From NCBI RefSeq assembly GCF_040274945.1, contig NZ_JBEMAR010000006.1:1-64000 (forward strand): a stretch of 64,000 nt of DNA. Reading direction: 5' to 3'. Below the pieces are notes generated by a model. That model worked only from the letters and a program-made list of their open reading frames with translations. It had not been told where the DNA came from and ran no database searches. Below, piece by piece: positions 34,077-42,496 of the stretch (its first letter is position 1; each line of letters opens with the position of its first letter). Source of the DNA: Carnobacterium_B sp040274945 (GTDB taxonomy: Bacteria; Bacillota; Bacilli; Lactobacillales; Carnobacteriaceae). The translations under genes and the position numbers were made by a program.

Positions 34077-34109
34077 CTGCCTGCCTCCATTCTCCCCATT
34101 TTTAACGCT

Positions 34110-34940
34110 TTATCTTTTTTTCTTTTTCTTCGGTTTTAGTGCTTTTTCAAGAGCGCGTTGACGATCTCGTTCAGTTTTTATTTTTTCATCACGCTCTTTT
34201 TTAATTTTAAAAGGATTATTTAATAATAATGTTTGTGCCACAGAGAACGCATTTCCAACTACCCAGTATAATGATAACGCACTAGGTAACGTGATACCCA
34301 TGAATAAGATTAAAGCGGGCATTACGTAAAGCATAGTGGTCGTTGTCGGGTTAGCCTCTGCTTGACTCATAGTAGATAGCTTAGTCGTTGCAAATGTTAA
34401 TATTGCAGCTAGTATAGGCAAGATGAAGAATGGATCTGGTGCCCCTAGATTCATCCATAAAAAGTTTCCTGTTTTTAAAACTTCTGTACGGCTTATTGCT
34501 TGATACATGGCAATCAGTACTGGCATCTGAATGAGTAGTGGCAAACAACCGGCTACAGGGTTGACGCCTGCTTCTGAATACAATTTAGAAGTTTCTTCTT
34601 TTAACTTATTTTGAGTATCTGTATCTTTAGAAGCATATTTTGTTTGCAATTCTTTTAATTGTGGTTGCAACTCTGACATTTTCCGAGTGCTCTTGGTTTG
34701 ACCATGCATAACAGGTAAAAGAATTAATCGAATAATTAAGGTAAAAACAATTATCCCTACACCATAACTTCCACCAAATAAATTAGATAACCAAATAATA
34801 ACACGAGAGAAATTAAAAATAACATATTTATCCCAAATTCCTGTGCTTTGTTCTGTAATAGGTGAAGTACCACAACCTACCAAAACGACAGCTAACAGCA
34901 CTGTTCCTAACAAAAGAAGTAATCGCTTACGTTTATTCAC
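34110..34940 (-). CDS. yidC: Membrane protein insertase YidC (lipoprotein type)
   Basis: OxaA/YidC family insertase, 276 residues. The N-terminus is a lipoprotein signal with lipobox LVGC near residues 20-23. The core has five membrane segments (from about 58) including the conserved groove region LILPVMHGQTKSTRKM, and a basic Lys/Arg-rich tail ends KPKKKKKR that binds ribosomes. Located in the rpmH-rnpA-yidC-jag cluster, so it is the primary YidC1 type. Confidence 0.96.
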   Translation of the reverse strand: MNKRKRLLLLLGTVLLAVVLVGCGTSPITEQSTGIWDKYVIFNFSRVIIWLSNLFGGSYGVGIIVFTLIIRLILLPVMHGQTKSTRKMSELQPQLKELQTKYASKDTDTQNKLKEETSKLYSEAGVNPVAGCLPLLIQMPVLIAMYQAISRTEVLKTGNFLWMNLGAPDPFFILPILAAILTFATTKLSTMSQAEANPTTTTMLYVMPALILFMGITLPSALSLYWVVGNAFSVAQTLLLNNPFKIKKERDEKIKTERDRQRALEKALKPKKKKKR

Positions 34941-34976
34941 GTTTTGTCCCCCACTCTAATAAATCAATCAATCTAT

Positions 34977-35315
34977 CTATCTTAATAATTTAGCAAGCTT
35001 TAACACATGCATCAAGCTTTTTTTTGTTTCTTGCACAGTCATCTCTGCTGCTGGTTTTCGAGCAATTACGATAAAATCTTTTTCTGCTTTTAATTGCGGC
35101 TTCAACTCTGTTAAACTTTGTCGAATGCTTCTTTTAACTTTGTTCCGCACAACAGCATTTCCAATTTTTTTACCAACGGATATTCCAACGCGAAAATGTG
35201 GTTGGTCCTTCTTATCTAATATATAAATGACAAATTGACGATTTGCTGTTGATTTGCCATGATGAAAAACTTTTTGAAATTCAGCTTCTCTTTTGACACG
35301 ATAGGTTTTTCTCAT
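34977..35315 (-). CDS. rnpA: Ribonuclease P protein component
   Basis: Small basic protein (112 residues) that binds the catalytic RNA of RNase P in tRNA 5' maturation. The start MRKTYRVKREAEFQKVF and the RNR-type motif VRNKVKRSIRQSL are diagnostic. It lies downstream of rpmH on the same strand but, unusually, two hairpins with T runs lie between them (35383-35431 and 35442-35471), so it may have its own promoter near 35330-35370. Confidence 0.97.
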   Translation of the reverse strand: MRKTYRVKREAEFQKVFHHGKSTANRQFVIYILDKKDQPHFRVGISVGKKIGNAVVRNKVKRSIRQSLTELKPQLKAEKDFIVIARKPAAEMTVQETKKSLMHVLKLAKLLR

Positions 35316-35382
35316 TAAAATAACCTCTCATCTCTATAATAAATTAATATAAACCCGTTCCCATTTAATGGAATAAGTATCA

Positions 35383-35431
35383 AAAATACTCCGTAGTTGT
35401 TTACATTTAAACAACCACTGAGTACTTTTTT
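35383..35431 (-). terminator. Second hairpin terminator between rpmH and rnpA
   Basis: Arms AATACTC-GTAGTTGTTT and AAACAACCAC-GAGTACT around a six-base loop, with A and T runs on the two sides, so it can act either way. Confidence 0.65.
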
Positions 35432-35441
35432 ATTCAAATCC

Positions 35442-35471
35442 TAAAAAAAAAGACCACTGAAACGTTCAGTG
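35442..35471 (-). terminator. Terminator directly after rpmH
   Basis: CACTGAA / TTCAGTG with three-base loop, then on the minus strand GTC and nine T. It lies three bases beyond the rpmH stop. Confidence 0.75.
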
Positions 35472-35473
35472 AT

Positions 35474-35608
35474 CTATGCAGACAATACTTTTCTACCTTT
35501 ACGGCGTCTACTTTGTAATACATTACGTCCATTTTTAGTACTCATGCGTTTACGGAAACCATGTACTTTTTGACGTTTACGTTTTTTAGGTTGGTAAGTT
35601 CTTTTCAT
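35474..35608 (-). CDS. rpmH: 50S ribosomal protein L34
   Basis: A 44-residue, extremely basic ribosomal protein: MKRTYQPKKRKR at the start, HGFRKRMSTKNGRNV in the middle and RRRKGRKVLSA at the end, the universal L34 pattern. The ribosome site GGAGGTG lies just upstream of the ATG at 35608. It is the first gene leftward from the origin and is read away from it, as in nearly all Firmicutes. Confidence 0.98.
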   Translation of the reverse strand: MKRTYQPKKRKRQKVHGFRKRMSTKNGRNVLQSRRRKGRKVLSA

Positions 35609-35865
35609 ACGTGATACACCTCCTGTAAAAACTATCTCTCATTATTCTATTTTAAATTATCCCAAGACAGTCTAGATTATTATAACGAAGAAAAAATAGT
35701 CTTGTCAAGCACAATTCCCCTATTTTTATTCATTCACTCAAGTATGATAGCATATTTTTACTTAATAGGAAACTATCTTTTGCAAATTCTTTTTCTAAAC
35801 CCAAAATTTCTTCTACTTTATTAAGACTTAATAAGATTTAATCCCCTTTTTTCATTCAAAACAAA

Positions 35866-36180
35866 GATATCCACAGGTGCATAATGTTATCCACAAGGCT
35901 ATGTATGACTTTTTTCTAATTTTTGTTATCCCTTAGTTATCACCTGGTTATCCACATACAAACACGCTGTGTAAAAACCTTATCCACCTCCATTATATTT
36001 TTGTGGATAACCTATATAAACATTAGCAGAACAATCTTTATATAGTAATAGTTATCCACAAATCTAACCATTATCCTGTTGTAAAAAAAAGTTATACACT
36101 GTCTATTATCTCTTGTGGATAACTTTATTTACAGGCCGTGGACAAATTTTCTACTAAAAAAACTACTTGTGGAAAACTAT
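35866..36180. other. Replication origin, upstream DnaA-box cluster (oriC part 1)
   Basis: Five perfect DnaA boxes TTATCCACA: 35887-35895, 35948-35956, 36052-36060 on plus; 36002-36010 and 36114-36122 on minus. Near matches lie at 35867-35875, 35980-35988, 36092-36100 and 36169-36177. The stretch 35640-36230 is very A/T-rich and gene-free between rpmH and dnaA. It should recruit DnaA and may autoregulate dnaA. Confidence 0.95.
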
Positions 36181-36230
36181 TTATAAAAGTGCTAAAATGA
36201 CTTAGACACATTTTATAAGGAGGTTCTATT

Positions 36231-37568
36231 TTGGACGATTTACAAACACTCTGGATTTTTCTAAAAGAAAAATTCAAAGAATCGCTCTCCAAAGTTAGCT
36301 ATGATACATGGATTGAAAGTGCAAGTCCCATACGTATCACTGATAACAACATTATTATCGAAGTCCCTTCTTCTTTACATAAAGAATATTGGGAAAATAA
36401 CTTAGCTACTCGAATTGTTGAAAATATTTATGAATACTCCAGTCGTGAAATTTCTCCATTGTTTATTATCAAAAATGAACAAGAAGCCAGCAATCTAGTA
36501 AATAAAAATTTGCGTAATGAGGTGCCTAAAAAAACCCTCTTTAAAAAAGATATTCAATTAAATACTAAATATACTTTTGATACGTTTGTTATAGGTAAAG
36601 GAAATCAAATGGCTCACGCTGCGGCTTTAGTCGTTGCAGAAGAACCTGGAACAATTTATAATCCTTTATTTTTCTATGGTGGAGTTGGTCTTGGAAAAAC
36701 CCATTTGATGCATGCTATAGGTCACCAAATGTTGCTGCTAAACCCAGATGCACGAGTGAAATATGTTAGTAGTGAAACATTTGCAAATGATTTTATAAAT
36801 TCCATTCAAAACAAAACACAAGAAAAATTTAGAAATGAATACCGTAGTGTTGATTTGCTTCTAGTAGATGATATTCAGTTTTTTGCAGATAAAGAAGGAA
36901 CTCAAGAAGAGTTTTTCCATACCTTTAATGCTTTATATGATGATCGAAAACAAATCGTATTAACTAGTGATCGTTTGCCTAATGAAATTCCTAAATTACA
37001 AGAACGATTGGTATCAAGATTCGCATGGGGATTATCCGTCGACATTACGCCACCAGATTTGGAAACACGTATTGCGATTCTAAGAAAGAAAGCCAATGCT
37101 GAACGATTAGAAATTCCTGGTGACACGTTAAGTTATATCGCTGGTCAAATTGATTCAAATATTAGAGAATTAGAAGGTGCTTTAGTCCGTGTACAAGCTT
37201 ATGCAGCTATTGAAAGTCGTGACATTACAACTAGTCTCGCTGCTGATGCCTTAAAAAGTATGCTACCTTCAGCAAAACCGACCACATTGACCATCTTGGA
37301 TATTCAAAATGCTGTCAGTAAATATTATCAGTTATCTGTTGCTGATCTTAAGGGTAAGAAACGCATTAAATCGATTGTCTTACCAAGACAAATCGCTATG
37401 TATTTATCTAGAGAACTTACATCAAATTCATTACCTAAAATAGGAGCTGAATTTGGTGGTAAAGATCACACAACTGTTATTCATGCTTATGAAAAAATCG
37501 TTCATGCTTTGTCGACCGATGACCAATTAAAACAAGAAATTAACGATATAAAGAAAAAATTAACGTAA
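36231..37568 (+). CDS. dnaA: Chromosomal replication initiator DnaA
   Basis: AAA+ initiator that binds the DnaA boxes on both sides and opens the origin. Domain I (1-80) and linker are followed by the AAA+ core with Walker A GGVGLGKTHL (near 150) and Walker B LLLVDDIQF, the initiator-specific region, and C-terminal domain IV with GGKDHTTVIHAY that reads the box. It starts with TTG at 36231, with AAGGAGG seven bases upstream. Length 445 is normal. Extended -10-like TGCTAAAAT lies about 40 bases upstream. Confidence 0.98.
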   Translation: MDDLQTLWIFLKEKFKESLSKVSYDTWIESASPIRITDNNIIIEVPSSLHKEYWENNLATRIVENIYEYSSREISPLFIIKNEQEASNLVNKNLRNEVPKKTLFKKDIQLNTKYTFDTFVIGKGNQMAHAAALVVAEEPGTIYNPLFFYGGVGLGKTHLMHAIGHQMLLLNPDARVKYVSSETFANDFINSIQNKTQEKFRNEYRSVDLLLVDDIQFFADKEGTQEEFFHTFNALYDDRKQIVLTSDRLPNEIPKLQERLVSRFAWGLSVDITPPDLETRIAILRKKANAERLEIPGDTLSYIAGQIDSNIRELEGALVRVQAYAAIESRDITTSLAADALKSMLPSAKPTTLTILDIQNAVSKYYQLSVADLKGKKRIKSIVLPRQIAMYLSRELTSNSLPKIGAEFGGKDHTTVIHAYEKIVHALSTDDQLKQEINDIKKKLT

Positions 37569-37603
37569 TCTTTTTCTTTTACACATGTGCATAACTAATA
37601 GAG

Positions 37604-37716
37604 TTATCCTTTTTTTACCAACAAGTTATCCACATGTGTAAAACCTTGTGCTGAAAAAGGTTCCATTAGTTTTCCACAGTATCAACATGCCCTACTACTA
37701 TTACTAAAGAACTTAT
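37604..37716 (+). other. Replication origin, unwinding region with DnaA-trio (oriC part 2)
   Basis: Between dnaA and dnaN: TTATCCACA at 37626-37634, TTTTCCACA at 37670-37678, a short GC segment GCCC, then CTACTACTATTACTAAAG (37692-37709), matching the spaced-triplet DnaA-trio of the Bacillus unwinding region, then A/T-rich DNA. This is the likely opening site. Confidence 0.88.
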
Positions 37717-37751
37717 TAAAATAAATTAAACTATATTTGGAGGTAAATTTA

Positions 37752-38894
37752 ATGAAATTTACAATTAAAAGAAGTGCCTTTTTAAAAAGCTTATCCGATG
37801 TACAACGTGCAATTTCTTCGAGAACAACTATTCCAATATTGACTGGTTTGAAAATCATCGCTAATGATGAAGGATTGACATTAACAGGGAGTGATTCAGA
37901 TATTTCTATTGAAGCATTCATTCCTGTATCTGAAGAAGACAATTTATTAGTTATTGAAAAAACTGGAGGAATTGTTTTACAAGCACGCTTTTTTAGTGAA
38001 ATCGTAAAAAAACTTCCTGAAGAAACAATGACTATTGAAATACTTGACCATTTCCAAGCATTGATTACTTCTGCAACAGCTTCATTTACTATTAATGGTC
38101 TAGATCCTAATAATTACCCTCACTTACCGATTATTGATACGAAAGAATCATTTACTTTACCTGTAAACTTATTTAAGCAAGTAATCGGACAAACCGTTAT
38201 TGCTATTTCAACTCATGAAAGTCGTCCAATACTTACAGGAGTAAATATAGTTATTGAAAATGGTAAGTTTTTAGCAGTTGCTACCGATAGCCACCGCTTA
38301 AGCCAACGTGTGATTCCTTTAGAAATGAATGATGAGCAAGCTTCAAAAAAATACAATATTATTATTCCTGGTAAGAGTTTAATTGAGTTGTCTCGTACAC
38401 TAGATGAAAATTCTGATACCATTGAAATGATGATCACTGAAAACCAAGTACTGTTTAAATCAGAAAATATGTATTTTTATTCTCGCTTACTAGAAGGGTA
38501 CTATCCTGATACAAAACGTTTGATTCCTGATAATTCTTCAACGGAAATCAGCTTTAATGCTAGTTCTTTATTAGGTTCAATCGAACGTGCTTCATTGCTT
38601 TCACATGAAGGAAAAAATAATGTTGTAAAAATTACGATCAATCCGAATTTGGTCGAGATTTCTGGAAATTCACCTGATGTTGGAAATGTTAATGAGGAAT
38701 TAGATTATCAATCTGTTGAAGGAGAACCAATCGAACTTTCCTTTAACCCAGATTATATGAAGGATGCATTGAGAACTTTTGGCCAAACTGACATTAAAAT
38801 AAAGTTCACTTCACCAGTTCGTCCATTTATTTTAGTTCCTAGTGAAAACGATCAAGATTTTATTCAATTGATTACTCCAGTTCGAACTTTTTAA
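37752..38894 (+). CDS. dnaN: DNA polymerase III beta subunit (sliding clamp)
   Basis: Ring-shaped processivity clamp of 380 residues built from three similar domains (about 1-125, 126-255, 256-380). The start MKFTIKRSAFLKSL and end FILVPSENDQDFIQLITPVRTF are diagnostic. I chose the ATG at 37752, with TTGGAGG nine bases upstream; an in-frame TTG five codons earlier lies inside that ribosome site. It follows the origin unwinding region and ends with a strong terminator, so it may be expressed with dnaA. Confidence 0.98.
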   Translation: MKFTIKRSAFLKSLSDVQRAISSRTTIPILTGLKIIANDEGLTLTGSDSDISIEAFIPVSEEDNLLVIEKTGGIVLQARFFSEIVKKLPEETMTIEILDHFQALITSATASFTINGLDPNNYPHLPIIDTKESFTLPVNLFKQVIGQTVIAISTHESRPILTGVNIVIENGKFLAVATDSHRLSQRVIPLEMNDEQASKKYNIIIPGKSLIELSRTLDENSDTIEMMITENQVLFKSENMYFYSRLLEGYYPDTKRLIPDNSSTEISFNASSLLGSIERASLLSHEGKNNVVKITINPNLVEISGNSPDVGNVNEELDYQSVEGEPIELSFNPDYMKDALRTFGQTDIKIKFTSPVRPFILVPSENDQDFIQLITPVRTF

Positions 38895-38904
38895 GGACAT
38901 TCAG

Positions 38905-38947
38905 AAAAAACTACTTTTTCAGGCAACTGAAAAAGTAGTTTTTTTTT
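38905..38947 (+). terminator. Terminator of dnaN
   Basis: AACTACTTTTTCAG / CTGAAAAAGTAGTT with a four-base loop and nine T. Confidence 0.9.
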
Positions 38948-38969
38948 AATATATGCCGAATAACCACGT

Positions 38970-39034
38970 TTTTTTCGATTTAAGCAATTATGGAGGATTT
39001 AAGGTCTTTTTTTATCTTTTGCTTAAAATCGATA
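38970..39034. repeat. Inverted repeat between dnaN and yaaA
   Basis: TCGATTTAAGCAA (38977-38989) and TTGCTTAAAATCGA (about 39019-39032) form a 13-base stem with one bulge, upstream of the yaaA promoter. Role unknown. Confidence 0.5.
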
Positions 39035-39059
39035 ATAGTAGGGTTATTTTTAGATTCAT

Positions 39060-39088
39060 TTGTACTATTGCTAAAAAAAGAGTATAAT
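39060..39088 (+). promoter_or_regulatory. Promoter of yaaA-recF-gyrB-gyrA
   Basis: TTGTAC, 17 bases, TATAAT, followed after 24 bases by a hairpin GCGTGGA / TCCACGC (39113-39131) with a U-rich tail TTATTTTATT in the leader, which could attenuate the operon. Confidence 0.7.
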
Positions 39089-39160
39089 AGTATTAATAAG
39101 CGGCAGCGTAATGCGTGGATTATCTCCACGCTTATTTTATTGAAAAGTAGGTGAAAAAAA

Positions 39161-39412
39161 ATGAAAAAAACCATAAAAATCGATCGTGAATTTATTACAC
39201 TGGGACAATTTTTAAAACATGAAAACATTATTAGCAGTGGTGGAATGGCAAAGTGGTATTTATCTGAACATACAGTCCTTCTTGATAACGAAGTTGAAAA
39301 TCGCAGAGGTAAAAAACTTTATCCTGGTTCTGTAGTTGAAATACCTGGTGAAGGAACATTCTTTATCCAGTCAGAAAATGAAACTGCTAAAACAAATGAG
39401 GAAGAAAAATAA
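39161..39412 (+). CDS. yaaA: S4-domain protein YaaA (RlbA-like)
   Basis: An 83-residue small protein with an S4-type RNA-binding fold: FITLGQFLKHENIISSGGMAKWYL and LLDNEVENRRGKKLYPG are the usual elements. The homologue in Bacillus lies at the same place between dnaN and recF and has been linked to ribosome assembly. It overlaps the recF start by one base and is the first gene of the yaaA-recF-gyrB-gyrA unit. Its acidic tail is variable. Confidence 0.93.
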   Translation: MKKTIKIDREFITLGQFLKHENIISSGGMAKWYLSEHTVLLDNEVENRRGKKLYPGSVVEIPGEGTFFIQSENETAKTNEEEK

Positions 39413-40533
39413 TGTTATTGAAAGAGATCCATCTTTCCAATTATCGAAATTACGAACATGCTGAAGTTATCTTTTCTAAAGGAATCAATGTTTTCTTAGG
39501 AGAAAACGCCCAAGGAAAAACAAGTTTGATGGAAGCTATTTACGTATTAGCAATGGCAAGAAGCCATAGAACTGCAAATGATAAAGAAACCATTCGATGG
39601 GAACAAGAATTTGCACGAGTGAGTGGAAGAATTCAAAAGAAAAACACAAGTTTTCCACTTGAAATCTCTATTTCTAAAAAAGGAAAAAAGGCAAAGTTTA
39701 ATCATTTGGAGCAAAAAAAATTAAGTGAATACATTGGAAATCTAAATGTTATCTTATTTGCTCCAGAGGATTTGTCTTTGGTAAAAGGTTCGCCTTCTGT
39801 CAGAAGAAAATTTTTAGATATGGAAATGGGGCAGATGAGCCCTATTTATTTACATCATCTCGTGCAGTATCAGCATCTTTTAAAACAAAGAAACAGCTAT
39901 CTAAAACAATTAAGTCTAAAAAAAGTAAAAGATTTAACTTTTTTGGATATTTTAACGGAACAATTAGCTGAGTTTGGAGCGGCTATTTTAGTAGAGCGTT
40001 TTTCATTTATAAAAAAATTAGAGAATTGGGCCAAGCCTGTTCATGCTGAAATTTCTAAGCAGAAAGAAATTCTTGAAATTGGGTATTCTTGTAGCTTGAA
40101 AATCACAAACGAAACAGATAAAAAACAGATTTATTCAGATTTAATGGACGCTTATACGCAAGGTAGACAAAGAGAATTAGAGCAGCGAACAACCGTTTTC
40201 GGTCCACATAGAGATGATCTTAAGTTTAGTGTGAATGGGAGAAATGTTCAAACCTATGGCTCTCAAGGTCAACAACGAACGACAGCCTTAAGCGTGAAGT
40301 TAGCTGAAATCGATTTGATGAAAGAAATGACTGGTGAATACCCTGTCTTATTACTAGATGATGTCCTATCCGAGCTGGATGATGAGCGCCAAACGCATTT
40401 ATTGAAAGCAATTCAAAATAAAGTTCAAACGTTCTTAACGACAACTAGTTTAGATGGAATAAAGGAAAATATGCTGGAAACTCCCAAAATTTTTCTGATT
40501 GATAATGGACAAGTAGAAACGGAGAGTGAATGA
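39412..40533 (+). CDS. recF: DNA replication and repair protein RecF
   Basis: SMC-like ABC-type ATPase that loads RecA on gapped DNA with RecO and RecR. Walker A is GENAQGKTSLMEA (about 30-42), the signature motif region is GSQGQQRTTALSVKLAE, and Walker B is VLLLDDVLSELD. Length 373 is standard. It overlaps both yaaA and gyrB at ATG/TGA junctions, so the three are translationally coupled. Confidence 0.97.
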   Translation: MLLKEIHLSNYRNYEHAEVIFSKGINVFLGENAQGKTSLMEAIYVLAMARSHRTANDKETIRWEQEFARVSGRIQKKNTSFPLEISISKKGKKAKFNHLEQKKLSEYIGNLNVILFAPEDLSLVKGSPSVRRKFLDMEMGQMSPIYLHHLVQYQHLLKQRNSYLKQLSLKKVKDLTFLDILTEQLAEFGAAILVERFSFIKKLENWAKPVHAEISKQKEILEIGYSCSLKITNETDKKQIYSDLMDAYTQGRQRELEQRTTVFGPHRDDLKFSVNGRNVQTYGSQGQQRTTALSVKLAEIDLMKEMTGEYPVLLLDDVLSELDDERQTHLLKAIQNKVQTFLTTTSLDGIKENMLETPKIFLIDNGQVETESE

Positions 40534-42473
40534 GTGTGTCTGAAGAAATAAAGAGCAAACAAGATCGAGCAAAAGAATATGATGCGAGTCAAATACAAGT
40601 TTTAGAAGGTCTAGAAGCCGTTCGTAAACGTCCAGGTATGTACATTGGTTCTACAAGTAGTGAAGGGTTGCATCACCTTGTATGGGAAATTGTCGACAAT
40701 TCAATTGATGAAGCTTTAGCAGGTTTTGCTGATGAAATTAATTTAATCATTGAAAAAGATGAAAGTATTACCGTTATTGATAATGGTCGTGGGATTCCTG
40801 TTGATATTCAAGCAAAAACAGGTCGTCCAGCATTAGAAACCGTGTTTACGATTCTTCATGCTGGTGGTAAATTCGGCGGTGGAGGTTATAAAGTTTCAGG
40901 TGGTTTACATGGAGTTGGTTCCTCAGTAGTTAATGCACTTTCGACAACTTTAGATGTTTACGTACACAAAGACGGAAAAATCTATCACCAACAATATGCT
41001 CAAGGAAAAGTTGTTCATGATGTAGAAGTCATTGGTGAAACAGATAAACATGGAACAACTGTTAAATTCGTTCCAGATCCTGAAATCTTTAAAGAAACGG
41101 TAGAATTTCATTTTGATAAATTAGCTACACGTGTCCGGGAATTAGCGTTCTTAAACAAAGGATTAAAAATTACGGTTGAAGACAAACGTGAAGGCAAAGA
41201 AAAATTTCTAGAATACCACTACGAAGGCGGTATTAAGAGCTATGTAGAGTTCTTGAATGAAAATAAGGCTGTTTTATACGATGAGCCTATTTTTCTAGAA
41301 GGTGAACAACAAGGCATCACTCTTGAAGTAGCTCTGCAACATACAGACGGATATCACAATAACTTATTAAGTTTTGCTAACAACATTCACACTTATGAAG
41401 GTGGGACGCATGAATTTGGGTTCAAGACAGCCTTAACACGTGTGATAAATGATTACGCAAAAAAGAACAAAATAATTAAAGAAAATGAAGAGAATCTAAC
41501 AGGTGAAGATGTACGTGAAGGACTAACGATCGTCTTATCCATTAAACACCCTGATCCTCAGTTTGAAGGACAAACGAAAACCAAATTAGGAAACTCTGAA
41601 GCACGTACCATTACAGACCGTTTATTTTCTGCGCATTTTGATAAATTCTTGATGGAAAACCCACAAGTAGCTCGTCAAATCGTTGAAAAAGGTTTATTAG
41701 CAGCTAGAGCTCGTTTAGCTGCCAAAAGAGCTCGTGAAGTAACGCGTAAAAAGAGTGGATTAGAAATCAGTAATCTTCCTGGTAAACTAGCAGATTGTTC
41801 GAGTAAAGACCCGACTATTAGCGAAATATTTATTGTTGAGGGAGATTCCGCCGGTGGTTCTGCTAAACAAGGACGTTCAAGACTCTTTCAAGCAATCTTG
41901 CCGATTCGTGGGAAAATTTTAAATGTTGAAAAAGCAACATTGGATAAAATTTTAGCGAATGAAGAAATTCGCTCATTGTTTACCGCTATGGGTACCGGAT
42001 TTGGAAATGATTTTGATGTTTCTAAAGCGCGTTACCATAAATTAGTTATCATGACCGATGCCGATGTCGATGGAGCACATATTCGTACGTTATTATTGAC
42101 ATTATTCTATCGTTACATGCGTCCAGTAGTTGAAGCGGGGTATGTTTACATCGCTCAGCCGCCTTTATACCAAGTACGCCAAGGTAAAAAAATGGTCTAC
42201 TTGGATTCAGAAGAAGAACTGGATAATTATTTGAAAGAAATACCTCTTTCACCAAAACCAGTCATTCAACGATACAAAGGTCTGGGAGAAATGGATGCTG
42301 AACAATTATGGGAAACAACCATGAATCCAGAAAACAGACGGATGTTACAAGTCACAGTTGATGATGCTATTGAAGCAGATAAAAGTTGTGATATGTTAAT
42401 GGGTGATCGTGTTGAACCAAGACGTCTATTCATTGAAGAAAATGCACGTTACGTACAAAATTTAGATATTTAA
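40530..42473 (+). CDS. gyrB: DNA gyrase subunit B
   Basis: ATPase subunit of DNA gyrase, 647 residues. The GHKL ATPase domain (about 15-225) has EIVDNSIDEA and the GGKFGGGGYKVSGGLHGVG lid. The transducer follows, then the TOPRIM domain with EGDSAGGSAKQGR and the metal-site DADVDGAHIRTLL. The GyrB C-terminal PRRLFIEENA motif closes the protein. It overlaps recF by four bases and precedes gyrA by 23 bases. Its position and EGDSAGGSAKQGR distinguish it from ParE. Confidence 0.98.
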   Translation: MSVSEEIKSKQDRAKEYDASQIQVLEGLEAVRKRPGMYIGSTSSEGLHHLVWEIVDNSIDEALAGFADEINLIIEKDESITVIDNGRGIPVDIQAKTGRPALETVFTILHAGGKFGGGGYKVSGGLHGVGSSVVNALSTTLDVYVHKDGKIYHQQYAQGKVVHDVEVIGETDKHGTTVKFVPDPEIFKETVEFHFDKLATRVRELAFLNKGLKITVEDKREGKEKFLEYHYEGGIKSYVEFLNENKAVLYDEPIFLEGEQQGITLEVALQHTDGYHNNLLSFANNIHTYEGGTHEFGFKTALTRVINDYAKKNKIIKENEENLTGEDVREGLTIVLSIKHPDPQFEGQTKTKLGNSEARTITDRLFSAHFDKFLMENPQVARQIVEKGLLAARARLAAKRAREVTRKKSGLEISNLPGKLADCSSKDPTISEIFIVEGDSAGGSAKQGRSRLFQAILPIRGKILNVEKATLDKILANEEIRSLFTAMGTGFGNDFDVSKARYHKLVIMTDADVDGAHIRTLLLTLFYRYMRPVVEAGYVYIAQPPLYQVRQGKKMVYLDSEEELDNYLKEIPLSPKPVIQRYKGLGEMDAEQLWETTMNPENRRMLQVTVDDAIEADKSCDMLMGDRVEPRRLFIEENARYVQNLDI

Positions 42474-42496
42474 TCCAAATAGGAGGACAATAAAGA

